NCBI RefSeq assembly: GCF_030540875.1
Contig: NZ_JAUOEM010000004.1
Coordinates: 124,001 to 188,000, forward strand
DNA: 64,000 nucleotides
Origin: Flavivirga amylovorans
Lineage (GTDB): Bacteria; Bacteroidota; Bacteroidia; Flavobacteriales; Flavobacteriaceae
Reading direction: 5' to 3'
Positions 34,419 through 42,468 of the stretch are shown here, one piece after another. The notes beneath the pieces are model-generated. The model saw nothing but the letters and a program-made list of their open reading frames with translations, did no database searches and had not been told where the DNA came from. How positions within the stretch are numbered: the first letter of the stretch is position 1; each line of letters begins with the position of its first letter. Both the position numbers and the translations under genes were made by a program.

Positions 34419-35639
34419 ATGATAGAAAAGAAAGATATCGCTTTAGAAAAAGCTGTTTTAATAGGTGTTATTACTAAAGATCAGGATGAGGTAAAATCTA
34501 AAGAATATTTAGATGAACTGGAGTTTTTAACTTTTACGGCAGGAGGTTATGCTATAAAACGTTTTACTCAGAAAATGGATATGCCTAATCCCAAAACATT
34601 TATAGGAACTGGTAAGATGGAAGATGTGCGCCAGTTTATAGAGGAAAACGATGTTGGTACCGCTATTTTTGATGATGAACTATCTGCAGCACAAGAACGA
34701 AATATTAGTAAAATACTTAATGTTAAGGTATTAGATAGAACGAATTTAATCCTCGATATTTTTGCACAACGGGCACAAACAAGTTACGCCAGAACCCAAG
34801 TAGAGTTGGCACAGTGTGAATATTTGTTACCCCGATTAAGAGGGATGTGGACACACCTTGAGAGACAAAAAGGGGGTATAGGAATGCGTGGTCCTGGGGA
34901 AACCGAAATTGAAACAGATAGACGTATTGTACGTGATAAAATAGCCTTGTTGAAAGCTCGTATAAAAACGATTGACAAGCAAATGGCCGTACAACGAGGT
35001 AATCGTGGTAAAATGGTGCGCGTGGCATTGGTTGGTTATACGAACGTGGGTAAATCTACGTTAATGAATGTAGTTAGTAAGAGTGAGGTTTTTGCCGAAA
35101 ATAAATTATTTGCAACCTTAGATACCACGGTTAGAAAGGTTGTGATTCAAAATTTACCATTTTTGTTAAGTGATACTGTTGGTTTTATAAGAAAGTTACC
35201 GACGCAATTGGTAGATAGTTTTAAAAGTACACTAGATGAGGTTAGAGAAGCTGATTTATTATTACACGTGGTAGATATTTCGCATCCTAATTTTGAGGAA
35301 CATATAGAGTCTGTAAATAAAATTTTAGGCGAAATAAAAAGTGGTGACAAGCCAACCATTATGGTATTTAATAAAATAGATGCTTACGTAGCGGAGCCTT
35401 TAGAGAAAGATGATTTAGAAACAGAGCGAACAGCAAAACACTATTCTTTAGAAGAGTGGAAAAGTACCTGGATGAGTAAGGTTGGTAATAATGCCTTGTT
35501 TATTTCGGCAATAAATAAAAGTAATTTAGAAGACTTTAAAAAACGTGTTTACGATGAGGTTCGAGACATTCATGTAACACGTTTCCCTTATAATCATTTC
35601 CTATATCCAGATTACAATTATGAGGATATGGGGAAATAA
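34419..35639 (+). CDS. hflX: GTPase HflX
   Basis: HflX is a ribosome-splitting GTPase used under stress. The 406-aa protein has the N-terminal HflX domain (TFIGTGKMEDVRQFIEE, about residues 60-76), a basic coiled linker (RGPGETEIETDRRIVRDKIA) and the G domain from about 203. The G1 motif is ALVGYTNVGKSTLMN, G3 is DTVGFIRKLP and G4 is NKID. The C-terminus matches family length. The next gene (a class A penicillin-binding protein) starts 25 bases on, possibly cotranscribed. Confidence 0.96.
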   Translation: MIEKKDIALEKAVLIGVITKDQDEVKSKEYLDELEFLTFTAGGYAIKRFTQKMDMPNPKTFIGTGKMEDVRQFIEENDVGTAIFDDELSAAQERNISKILNVKVLDRTNLILDIFAQRAQTSYARTQVELAQCEYLLPRLRGMWTHLERQKGGIGMRGPGETEIETDRRIVRDKIALLKARIKTIDKQMAVQRGNRGKMVRVALVGYTNVGKSTLMNVVSKSEVFAENKLFATLDTTVRKVVIQNLPFLLSDTVGFIRKLPTQLVDSFKSTLDEVREADLLLHVVDISHPNFEEHIESVNKILGEIKSGDKPTIMVFNKIDAYVAEPLEKDDLETERTAKHYSLEEWKSTWMSKVGNNALFISAINKSNLEDFKKRVYDEVRDIHVTRFPYNHFLYPDYNYEDMGK

Positions 35640-35664
35640 TGTAGACAAAACACATAGCCCCTAA

Positions 35665-37920
35665 ATGAATTGGATTGTATCGTTATTTAAGAAGAAATGG
35701 GTTAAATGGTCCATGTTAGTTTGTGCTTCTGTTATTGTATTTTTTGCCATCATTTACATAAGTGTCCTTTTAGGTTTTTTTGGAAAATTACCTACCGAAG
35801 CAGATTTAAGTTCTATTAAACAAGCGGAAGCCACTCAAGTTTTAGATAAAAACGGTAAGTTAATTGGCAAGTATTATATTTATGATAGGCAGCCTTTAAC
35901 ATTTAAAGATTTCCCAAAACACCTTATTGATGCTTTAGTGGCTACGGAAGATGTTCGTTTTTATGAACACGATGGTATTGATAATGTGAGTTTGCTTCGT
36001 GTGCTTTTTAAAAGTATTATTTTACGAGATAAATCTGCAGGAGGCGGTAGTACTATTACCCTACAATTGGCTAAAAACTTATTTGGAAGAAAAAAACATG
36101 CTGCGTTTAGTATGCTAATTAATAAGTTTAAGGAATCTATTATGGCAAAACGTATTGAGGCTATTTATTCCAAAGAAGATATTTTAACGCTGTACCTAAA
36201 TACAGTGCCTTTTCCAGATAATACCTATGGTGTAGAAAGTGCTTCGCGTAAATTTTTCGATAAACCAGCATCTGCATTAACACACTCGGAAGCATCTACA
36301 CTTGTAGGAACTTTAAAAGCTACGAGTTATTACAACCCAAGGCTTTACCTAGAACGAAGTGAATCGAGAAGGAATGTGGTTTTTCAACAAATGCTAAAGT
36401 ATGACTATATATCGCAAGATTCAATGGATTTGTTTACGAAACAAGATATCGTTTTAAACTATAAGTCTTTTAATCACGATGTGGGATTAGCGCCTTATTT
36501 TAGAGCAGAAGTAAAAAAAGAATTGGCAACGATATTAGATACATTAAAAAAGGCGAATGGTGATTCGTACGATTTGTATAGAGACGGTTTGATTGTCCAC
36601 ACGACTTTAGATTCAGACATGCAAGCGTTTGCTGAAACAGCTATGAAAGAGCACCTTTCAGGGTTGCAAAGCGCTCATGAAAAATCTTATGGAAAATCGG
36701 CACCGTGGCTTAGTAATAAAAAGATTATTGAGACAGCGATAAGAAACCTTCCAGTTTACAAATCATATAAAAAATTGGGGTTAACAGAAGCACAAATATT
36801 AGATTCGTTATCTGTAAAACGTAAAACAGAATTATTTACATGGAAAGGGAACACGGTTAAAAATGTATCAACTATAGATAGTTTAAAGCATTATTTAAAG
36901 TTTTTAAATACGGGGATGTTATCCGTAGAACCTCAAACGGGAGCCATAAGAGCCTATTTAGGTGGTATTGATTATCGTTTTTTTAAATATGATCATGTGT
37001 CGCAGAGTGAACGCCAGGTAGGATCGACATTCAAGCCTTTTGTATATACTACAGCTATTGAAAATGGGATGAAACCTTGTACCTATTTTTCATTATCTGA
37101 AGTAACCTATACGGATTTTGATGATTGGACACCTACTAATTCTGGAAAGGACGAAGAAACCATACATCTTAATTATAATTTAGAAACGGCATTAAGTAAT
37201 TCTGTAAACACCATCGCAGTAAAAGTTTTAAACAAAGTTGGGATAGAGCGTGTCGTAGAACAAGTAAAAAAAATGGGGATTTCTAAAGAACTTCCTGAAA
37301 AACCATCGTTGGCTTTGGGTGTTGCAGAGATTAATTTGAAAGAACTTACTGGGGCATATACTGGTTATGTGAACGCCAGCAAAAGCGCAAAGCCTTATGC
37401 AATTACCAAAATTGAAGACAAAGATGGGCATGTAATAGCGTCTTTTAAACCCGATGTTAGCAAGGAAAAGGGGTATAGTGATTACACGAGGCAGGTGCTA
37501 TTAAAAATGATGCAATCTACAGTAAATACTGGAACGGCATCCAGACTAAGAACAACCTATCGACTTAATAATGATATGGCTGGGAAAACAGGAACGACTC
37601 AAAATAATAAAGATGGCTGGTTTGTGGGGATTACGCCCAAACTTGTTACTGTAACATGGGTTGGTAATGATAATCATAGTTTAGGATTTAAATCTACCGG
37701 GATAGGTCAAGGTGCTAATTCGGCATTACCTATTTTTGCAAAATTTTATCAAAAGATGAATGCAGATGTTCGTTTTAATAGTATTACAAAAAATCAATTT
37801 GAAATAACTCCTCAAGAAGTGTTAGACGATTTGGATTGTAATCCGGAAAAGCGAGACGGGTTTCTTAAAAGAATTTTTGGAAAAAAGAAGAAAAAGAAAG
37901 CCTTTAAGAAAAAGCGGTAA
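35665..37920 (+). CDS. Class A penicillin-binding protein (PBP1A-like)
   Basis: This bifunctional peptidoglycan synthase has 751 aa. It has one N-terminal membrane helix (MLVCASVIVFFAIIYISVLL). The GT51 transglycosylase lies at about 60-235 with ATEDVRFYEHDGID (catalytic Glu) and GGGSTITLQLAKNLFG. The transpeptidase has the SxxK motif STFKPFVYT near residue 453, SNSVNT, and KTGTT near 635. A Lys-rich tail (KKKKKKAFKKKR) ends the protein. It polymerises and cross-links the cell wall at the inner membrane. The short gap after hflX contains AGCCCCTAAAT, an end of the repeat at 8429. Confidence 0.95.
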   Translation: MNWIVSLFKKKWVKWSMLVCASVIVFFAIIYISVLLGFFGKLPTEADLSSIKQAEATQVLDKNGKLIGKYYIYDRQPLTFKDFPKHLIDALVATEDVRFYEHDGIDNVSLLRVLFKSIILRDKSAGGGSTITLQLAKNLFGRKKHAAFSMLINKFKESIMAKRIEAIYSKEDILTLYLNTVPFPDNTYGVESASRKFFDKPASALTHSEASTLVGTLKATSYYNPRLYLERSESRRNVVFQQMLKYDYISQDSMDLFTKQDIVLNYKSFNHDVGLAPYFRAEVKKELATILDTLKKANGDSYDLYRDGLIVHTTLDSDMQAFAETAMKEHLSGLQSAHEKSYGKSAPWLSNKKIIETAIRNLPVYKSYKKLGLTEAQILDSLSVKRKTELFTWKGNTVKNVSTIDSLKHYLKFLNTGMLSVEPQTGAIRAYLGGIDYRFFKYDHVSQSERQVGSTFKPFVYTTAIENGMKPCTYFSLSEVTYTDFDDWTPTNSGKDEETIHLNYNLETALSNSVNTIAVKVLNKVGIERVVEQVKKMGISKELPEKPSLALGVAEINLKELTGAYTGYVNASKSAKPYAITKIEDKDGHVIASFKPDVSKEKGYSDYTRQVLLKMMQSTVNTGTASRLRTTYRLNNDMAGKTGTTQNNKDGWFVGITPKLVTVTWVGNDNHSLGFKSTGIGQGANSALPIFAKFYQKMNADVRFNSITKNQFEITPQEVLDDLDCNPEKRDGFLKRIFGKKKKKKAFKKKR

Positions 37921-38312
37921 AGATAATGTTGTCATTCAGAAGGCTATCGAAAACAAATATATTTTGTTTGAAGAGATAAGCGAAGCTTACGACTGAAGAA
38001 TCTATTTTTTTATTTACTTGGTAATTCTTTGGTAATTCTATAGATATGGTGAGATGCCTCCTCGTTCCTCCTCAGGATGACACTACTCTAAACAAAAAAA
38101 GAAGTTGCTCTGTCATCCGATTAAGCGGATATTCTAAAATAAGCAATGATAAACAATTTCACTCAATCGCATTTTTATTATCGTTAAAAATCGAAAGTAT
38201 TAAATGATGGTTTTTTTGCTTCAGTAACTCTAAAAAATTATGGAGTTTATTTAAGGTATTTTATTTCAGATCACCAACACTTTGGTTACAGATAAATTTA
38301 TAAATGTTTAGA
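37921..38312. repeat. Intergenic region with a full-length dispersed repeat
   Basis: At 37931-38081 lies an element with ends GTCATTCAG and CAGGATGAC. The inner part (AAGGCTATCGAAAACAAATA, AGATAAGCGAAGCTTACGAC) is the reverse complement of the copy at 24670-24738. The rest up to 38312 is AT-rich without a convincing ORF; the small frame at 38304-38486 is antisense to a decayed toxin. Confidence 0.7.
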
Positions 38313-38584
38313 TCAGTTTTTTGGATTTTTGCTAGTGTGAAAAACGCCTATTATCTTAACGGTTTTACCTTCTATAATGTAATGTATACCAAAAGGAAAA
38401 ACATTGGTGAAATAAATATGTACGTTCTTATATTTTTTTTTGGATGGTTAGAGGTTCTTTTGACAGATAATCAATTCCCATTTTAATATCTTGTTGAAAT
38501 TTATCCGCTATGTGTATCATACCAAAAGGATGCTTCAGTGATATCAAAGATAGCTTCGTCAGAAACTAAAACTTCATAAATCAT
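38313..38584 (-). pseudogene. Frameshifted RelE/ParE-family toxin
   Basis: Starting at the ATG at 38584, which overlaps the antitoxin stop (ATGA), the frame reads MIYEVLVSDEAIFDITEASF and meets a stop after 27 codons. In the next frame it continues DKFQQDIKMGIDYLSKEP, shifts again in an A9 run (38433-38441), and resumes YKNVHIYFTNVFPFGIHYII followed by EGKTVKIIGVFHTSKNP and a stop. Joined, this is a complete ~95-aa RelE/ParE toxin with its terminal strand and His. Two frameshifts make it inactive unless there are sequencing errors in the homopolymer, and even then one shift remains. Confidence 0.85.
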
Positions 38585-38805
38585 AAAGCCTGTTTTAGCT
38601 TTTGTTCAACTTGTTCCCAAGTATAGAATTTAGTTTCTCCTTTTTCCATTGTAGATAATCGTCTATCTAACTCTTCTTTTTGAGATTCGGGCAATTCAAA
38701 AGTTTTATTTTCACTTTCATCTTTAAAAAGAGTTTTAATTAAAGACTCCTTTTGGGTTTCAAGTAATAATTTTACTAGTTCTATTTTTTCTGCTTGTAAA
38801 TCCAT
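38581..38805 (-). CDS. Addiction-module antitoxin (orphan)
   Basis: This 74-aa helical, charged protein (MDLQAEKIELVKLLLETQKE) ends YTWEQVEQKLKQAL. The YTWEQVxxxL tail, preceded by ELDRRLSTMEKGE, is typical of the short Bacteroidota addiction-module component family (TIGR02574-like), which pairs with RelE/ParE toxins. Its stop overlaps the start of the decayed toxin, so the operon once had the usual order. With the toxin broken, the antitoxin is an orphan and may persist as protection against related toxins, such as other RelE/ParE systems. Confidence 0.82.
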   Translation of the reverse strand: MDLQAEKIELVKLLLETQKESLIKTLFKDESENKTFELPESQKEELDRRLSTMEKGETKFYTWEQVEQKLKQAL

Positions 38806-38877
38806 AGTTCTATAATTATACAGCTAAGTAATCAAATTAAAACTTTTAAGAAACCTAAGAGGAGTCTATAATCTTTA

Positions 38878-39210
38878 TTATTTGCTTAACATAAGCACTT
38901 CATTTACTATCACCTCAGTTACATAACGTTTATTACCGTCTTTATCATCATAACTTCGAGACGTTAATTTGCCTTCAATAGCAATCTCTTTTCCTTTTGT
39001 TACATATTTTTCGATGATTTCTGCCGTTTTCCCCCAGGCAACAATGTTGTGCCATTGTGTATCTGTGATTTTTTCACCATGACTGTTCGTGTAACTTTCG
39101 TTAGTAGCTATAGCAAATTTAGCTAATGTTTTTCCTGATTCTAAATTGATGATTTCTGGATCATTTCCTAAGTTACCAATCAACTGTACTTTGTTTCTAA
39201 GCGTGTTCAT
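38878..39210 (-). CDS. Single-stranded DNA-binding protein, short form
   Basis: This 110-aa protein has an OB fold complete from MNTLRNKVQLIGNLGNDPEI to IAIEGKLTSRSYDDKDGNKR and VTEVIVNEVLMLSK, with the conserved WHNIVAWGK. It stops right after the OB fold and lacks the linker and acidic DDxPF tail that the housekeeping SSB uses to recruit partners. Such tail-less SSBs are common as second copies near mobile elements. Around it are a decayed toxin, a frameshifted small gene and an IS remnant, which fits a plasmid- or transposon-derived segment. The main chromosomal ssb must be elsewhere. Confidence 0.88.
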   Translation of the reverse strand: MNTLRNKVQLIGNLGNDPEIINLESGKTLAKFAIATNESYTNSHGEKITDTQWHNIVAWGKTAEIIEKYVTKGKEIAIEGKLTSRSYDDKDGNKRYVTEVIVNEVLMLSK

Positions 39211-39527
39211 AATTTTTAATTTTAATGTTAAACAGTTAATACTATCGAGTTCTTATGTTTCGACACTGCAAATATGAAACAGCTACCAAATTTTATTCGG
39301 TACTTACTTACTTAAAATCGTTTGTAAATGTTTGTAGTCGTTTGTAATTGGATAATTTGTATTAATATTGGGAGCTATATACAACTTACCACAAACAAGA
39401 ACAGTTTTTGAATCTAGCCCAGAATGGCTATTTTTTTGAGCGAAGTCCTTTAATCCAAGTACAGAATCTACTTATTCAGATTTCCAGAGCGTGAGCATCT
39501 TGCCGAATAATCAAATCAAAGGTTGTA
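39211..39527. other. Intergenic region with a 10-base periodic TTTGTA repeat
   Basis: No ORF is convincing. TTTGTA occurs three times exactly 10 bases apart (39321, 39331, 39341), with TCG before the first and third copies, like a protein-binding array on one face of the helix. TGTTTC...GAAACA (about 39258-39282) forms a hairpin upstream of ssb. Confidence 0.45.
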
Positions 39528-39712
39528 TTATCTCAAATAACGTGTCGCACTAGTTAATGTCAGTCTAGGACTTAACTCTAACTTACGGTCAAAACCGGTG
39601 TCTTTAGGCTTAGGAACGGAAGCCTTTAATACGTCGTCTAAAGAGGTGTTGATTTTTAACTTATCATCGTGTTCTTTTGAGCTCTCTTTAGGGTTGTTTT
39701 TTCTTTATCCAT
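39528..39712 (-). pseudogene. Frameshifted small gene of unknown function
   Basis: Starting at the ATG at 39712 (MDKEK), a one-base change in an A6 run moves the sense frame. The second frame reads KESSKEHDDKLKINTSLDDV, LKASVPKPKDTGFDRKLEL and SPRLTLTSATRYLR before a stop at 39528. The NTSxDDVLKA-PKPK pattern is seen in small flavobacterial proteins next to mobile genes, as far as I recall. Alternatively a downstream start could be used. It is probably inactive. Confidence 0.5.
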
Positions 39713-39794
39713 AAAACAAATATTTTACTTAAACATGAGAAATTATTTCTAATTAAACAAATTTAATTTTAAGGGTTAATTGTCTCTTTATTAA

Positions 39795-39802
39795 TAGTTT
39801 TG
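39795..39802 (+). promoter_or_regulatory. -7 box upstream of the 183-aa gene
   Basis: TAGTTTTG matches the Bacteroidota -7 consensus, 15 bases before the ATG at 39818. Confidence 0.45.
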
Positions 39803-39817
39803 TATTAAATTTCGTAG

Positions 39818-40369
39818 ATGTTGAAAAGAAAGAGAATTTCAAAAGAAGTAAGAAATATTGAAGTTATAGAAGACCCGTTAGAGTTTAAGCCTAATTGCGC
39901 TTCTAAAAATGCTCAATGCATACATAAATATGATGAACTTAAAGTTGAATTATGGTGCGACAAGCATTATCACCAAAGAAGGACTTTTGGAGACAGTAAA
40001 GGAAAAAGAGAAGGAATAGAAGTTGACGGTGTTCAAGAACTTATAATTGATGCGTTTAAGTATTTATTAGACATATATTTAAGAGGTGTGCAGTTTAAGT
40101 TTATTAATTTTTTTGATCCTAAAAAACCAAACAATGTTTTTAACAGAATTGTAATAAAAAAACCAATAGGTGATAACGTTTTAAATGTTGTAGCTGAGAT
40201 TCATTACCTAGAGACAAGTAAGTTTGAGATAACAGTTATTACAGCAATGGCAATTAGTGACTTTAAAGTTGCCGATGGACAATACTCTTTAACAATTGCC
40301 GATAAATCTGTCGTTCTAAGAAGAAATATTAGAAAAGTAATGAACGAGATATATCGAGTAGATATTTAA
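39818..40369 (+). CDS. Protein of unknown function, 183 aa
   Basis: No family is recognised. The protein starts with a basic N-terminus (MLKRKRISKEVRNIE). It has a Cys/His-containing part (NCASKNAQCIHKYDELKVEL...CDKHYHQRRTFGD) that could bind metal, and an alpha/beta C-terminal half (IDAFKYLLDIYLRGVQFKFI, NVVAEIHYLETSKFEITVIT). There is no signal peptide or membrane helix. It has its own -7 box and lies among decayed mobile genes, but the frame is intact. The second half resembles the strand-rich core of small RNase-like toxins in pattern only; I would not assign that function. Confidence 0.6.
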   Translation: MLKRKRISKEVRNIEVIEDPLEFKPNCASKNAQCIHKYDELKVELWCDKHYHQRRTFGDSKGKREGIEVDGVQELIIDAFKYLLDIYLRGVQFKFINFFDPKKPNNVFNRIVIKKPIGDNVLNVVAEIHYLETSKFEITVITAMAISDFKVADGQYSLTIADKSVVLRRNIRKVMNEIYRVDI

Positions 40370-40555
40370 CATCAAACACTATGTAGTTTGGCATATATTT
40401 TGTAACTTATTTATTATTATTGCGTCTAATGATTAAAGGTTATATTGCTGTATTATAGAAAATATTTATAGATTTGGTTATTTCAATTAGATCTAAATTA
40501 CATGTCATTTCATCGAATTCATGTTAGATTTAACGTACAAATGATAGAAAAATGA

Positions 40556-40563
40556 TACTTTTG
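40556..40563 (+). promoter_or_regulatory. -7 box of candidate sRNA
   Basis: TACTTTTG is an exact TAnnTTTG match about 7 bases before the first base of the structured sequence that ends in a terminator at 40672. Confidence 0.55.
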
Positions 40564-40569
40564 TATAAA

Positions 40570-40672
40570 GTATTAAAGACAGGACAGGTGAATCTGGACA
40601 GCGAAAGCAGGATTACAAAGTCTGAACAGTCTTATTAAATTAGACCCACTTTAAGTGGGTCTTTTTTATTTA
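40570..40672 (+). ncRNA. Candidate small RNA with own promoter and terminator
   Basis: After the -7 box at 40556 comes a GC-richer, non-coding stretch. AGAC (about 40577) can pair with GTCT (about 40619). Inside, AATC/GATT encloses GC-GAAA-GC, a GNRA tetraloop (AATCTGGACAGCGAAAGC). It ends in a clear terminator: AGACCCACTT (40642-40651) with AAGTGGGTCT (40653-40662), then T run. No gene starts downstream within 550 bases on this strand, so it is a stand-alone RNA rather than a leader. A comparison with the Rfam Flavo-1 family and other Bacteroidota RNAs would settle its identity. Confidence 0.65.
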
Positions 40673-40692
40673 ATTTGTCAATCTCTTATAAC

Positions 40693-41063
40693 TCAAAACA
40701 CTCCACTATCCACTAAAAACTTTTCAAAACGCTGTTGACTTGTTAAAGTAAGTGTATTAAAACGTGCGCTAAATTCATTTAAGTAACGCTCTAAATGTTT
40801 GTCGCTTCACGCTTTAAAACACTCCAAAAGTTCTCAATGGTGTTAGTGTGTACTGAACCTTCAACATGAATATTAAGTGAGTGCTTAACGTTGTCATGTG
40901 TATAAAACTTTTTCAAGTGATTATATACTGGTGCTTCATCTGAATAGATAATAGAACCTTTAGGAACGTGTTTACTAATAAGCTTACCTACATTATTTAG
41001 ATCAGCACTAGGAACATGTTTTAGAACGACTTTACCGTTTCGTTCTCTTAGCCTTTTCAACAA
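40693..41063 (-). pseudogene. IS1595-type (ISXO2-like) transposase remnant
   Basis: The visible frame from 41063 reads VLKHVPSADLNNVGKLISKH, GSIIYSDEAPVYNHLKKFYT and then HVEGSVHTNTIENFWSVLKR, the C-terminal half of the ISXO2-like DDE domain with the second Asp and the final Asn/Glu region. It then loses about ten residues, shifts frame, and continues KHLERYLNEFSARFNTLTLT with SQQRFEKFLVDSGVF. The N-terminal zinc-ribbon half is missing and no inverted ends are seen. It is an inactive fragment. Confidence 0.88.
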
Positions 41064-41221
41064 GGCAAATCAATTAATAACTAAATTTATAATTGATTTT
41101 CTTATCCCTTATTGTATATAGATAACCTTTCATCATAATATATTTTACGATAATCGATTCCTTTTGCTGCAATCAGTGTTTTTCCTTAAATTATACCATC
41201 TAACCAAAGATTATTTAGCAC

Positions 41222-41365
41222 ATGAAATTTTTCAAAGAAAAAGACAGTGAGCACAATGATTATGCAAATAAGTATTTTGAAATATTTACCACAGGAGCAT
41301 CCGTGGTTTTTATAGCCGGGATTTTTTATTGTGTTTACATATTCTGTCTTTATTTATTCCAGTAA
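41222..41365 (+). CDS. Small single-helix membrane protein, 47 aa
   Basis: The ATG at 41222 opens a 47-codon frame: a charged N-terminus (MKFFKEKDSEHNDYANKYFE), then one hydrophobic helix (ASVVFIAGIFYCVYIFCLYL) ending FQ and a stop. It is preceded by no clear SD, as is usual here. Codon use looks like a real gene and the topology is plausible. It is short, so the call is tentative; it is not a fragment of any neighbour. Confidence 0.5.
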   Translation: MKFFKEKDSEHNDYANKYFEIFTTGASVVFIAGIFYCVYIFCLYLFQ

Positions 41366-41597
41366 ATTTTTTAATCACTCCACTATTTTTTTAATTTCAA
41401 TTTATTATGATAGTCTAACAACTCGTTTTTTTATTAAATTTCTGTATTAGAGTTTTGCCTCTCTTATAATCTAATCGATCCTCAATAAACGGGAACCTTT
41501 TTTGATGACTAAAATTCGTACAGTTGTCAGCGTGTTTTGGTCTTTATACTACACTAATTTTTCATATATTGTCTCAGTGTAATAAACAATTCATTTC

Positions 41598-41921
41598 GTG
41601 AAAAAGAGTGTTTTTTATTTAGTTGTATTTCTACTGTTTTTTGTTTCCTCTAAAGCTCAAGTCAATAAAGGTTTTAATAAAAACAAAGAAGTTGTTCATG
41701 CTATTGAAAATGTACTTAAAGAAAAGGAATTGCCAGGACTAAATTATTCTATAATATATGAAGAAGGCACTACAGAAAGCTATTCGGTAGGATACTCAGA
41801 TGTTGAAAAAAGAGAGAGTTTAAATATCAATCATACGCTTTTTAATTGCGATTATGCCTCTACGACATTAAATATGAATGATTTAATAGATGATTTGGTA
41901 TTAATATCTATAACAGAATAA
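41598..41921 (+). pseudogene. Truncated serine hydrolase (beta-lactamase family)
   Basis: The 107-aa frame has a signal peptide (MKKSVFYLVVFLLFFVSSKA) and the N-terminal part of a class C beta-lactamase-like hydrolase (LPGLNYSIIYEEGTTESYSV, GYSDVEKRESLNINHTLFNC). The SxxK motif that should follow is absent, and the next residues (TTLNMNDLIDDL) look like the region after it, so an internal deletion removed the nucleophile. The frame then ends at the start of the DinB gene (TAAATG). No function is expected unless the fragment was reused. Confidence 0.7.
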
Positions 41922-42446
41922 ATGACTTATAATTTAGAACAAGCATTAGAAGTTTTAGAACGTACACCAGATACACTTAATGTATTGCTTTCAAATTTAT
42001 CAGATGAATGGATTTATAATAATGAAGGAGATAATACCTGGAGTGTTTTTGACATTATCGGACATTTAATTCATGGTGAAAAAACAGACTGGATAATCAG
42101 AACACATATTGTTTTAAGTAATTCTGATAACAAGACATTTGAATCTTTTGATAGATTTGCGCAATTTGAAAATTCAAAAGGAAAAACATTGCAGCAATTA
42201 TTAAAAGAATTTTTAGAATTACGCGCTAAAAACTTAAAAGCGCTTAAAGAACTACAAATTACAGAATCACAATTAAAGATGAAAGCAACACATCCAGAGC
42301 TAGGAGAAATTACTTTAAAAGAATTGCTTGCAAGCTGGGTAACACATGATTTAGGGCATATAGCTCAAATTGCTCGTGTTATGGCAAAACAGTACAAAGA
42401 AGAAGTTGGCCCTTGGATAGCCTACATGCCTATTTTAAATAAATAG
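41922..42446 (+). CDS. DinB-family protein
   Basis: This 174-aa four-helix-bundle protein is of the DinB/YfiT type. The metal-site histidines are in WSVFDIIGHLIHGEKTDW (about residue 48) and WVTHDLGHIAQIARVMAKQY (two His near 142-146). Members are metal-binding, some acting as thiol-dependent S-transferases; the substrate is unknown. It starts the operon-like run 41922-44852 (DinB, aldo/keto reductase, DinB, GNAT, zinc-ribbon), suggesting a small-molecule detoxification set. Two more DinB genes lie at 43445 and 57003. Confidence 0.85.
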   Translation: MTYNLEQALEVLERTPDTLNVLLSNLSDEWIYNNEGDNTWSVFDIIGHLIHGEKTDWIIRTHIVLSNSDNKTFESFDRFAQFENSKGKTLQQLLKEFLELRAKNLKALKELQITESQLKMKATHPELGEITLKELLASWVTHDLGHIAQIARVMAKQYKEEVGPWIAYMPILNK

Positions 42447-42468
42447 AATAAAAAAACATAAAAAATAA

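Noticed and set aside
38304-38486. 60-aa plus-strand frame
   Set aside because: It is antisense to the frameshifted toxin gene, whose protein pattern is convincing on the minus strand.
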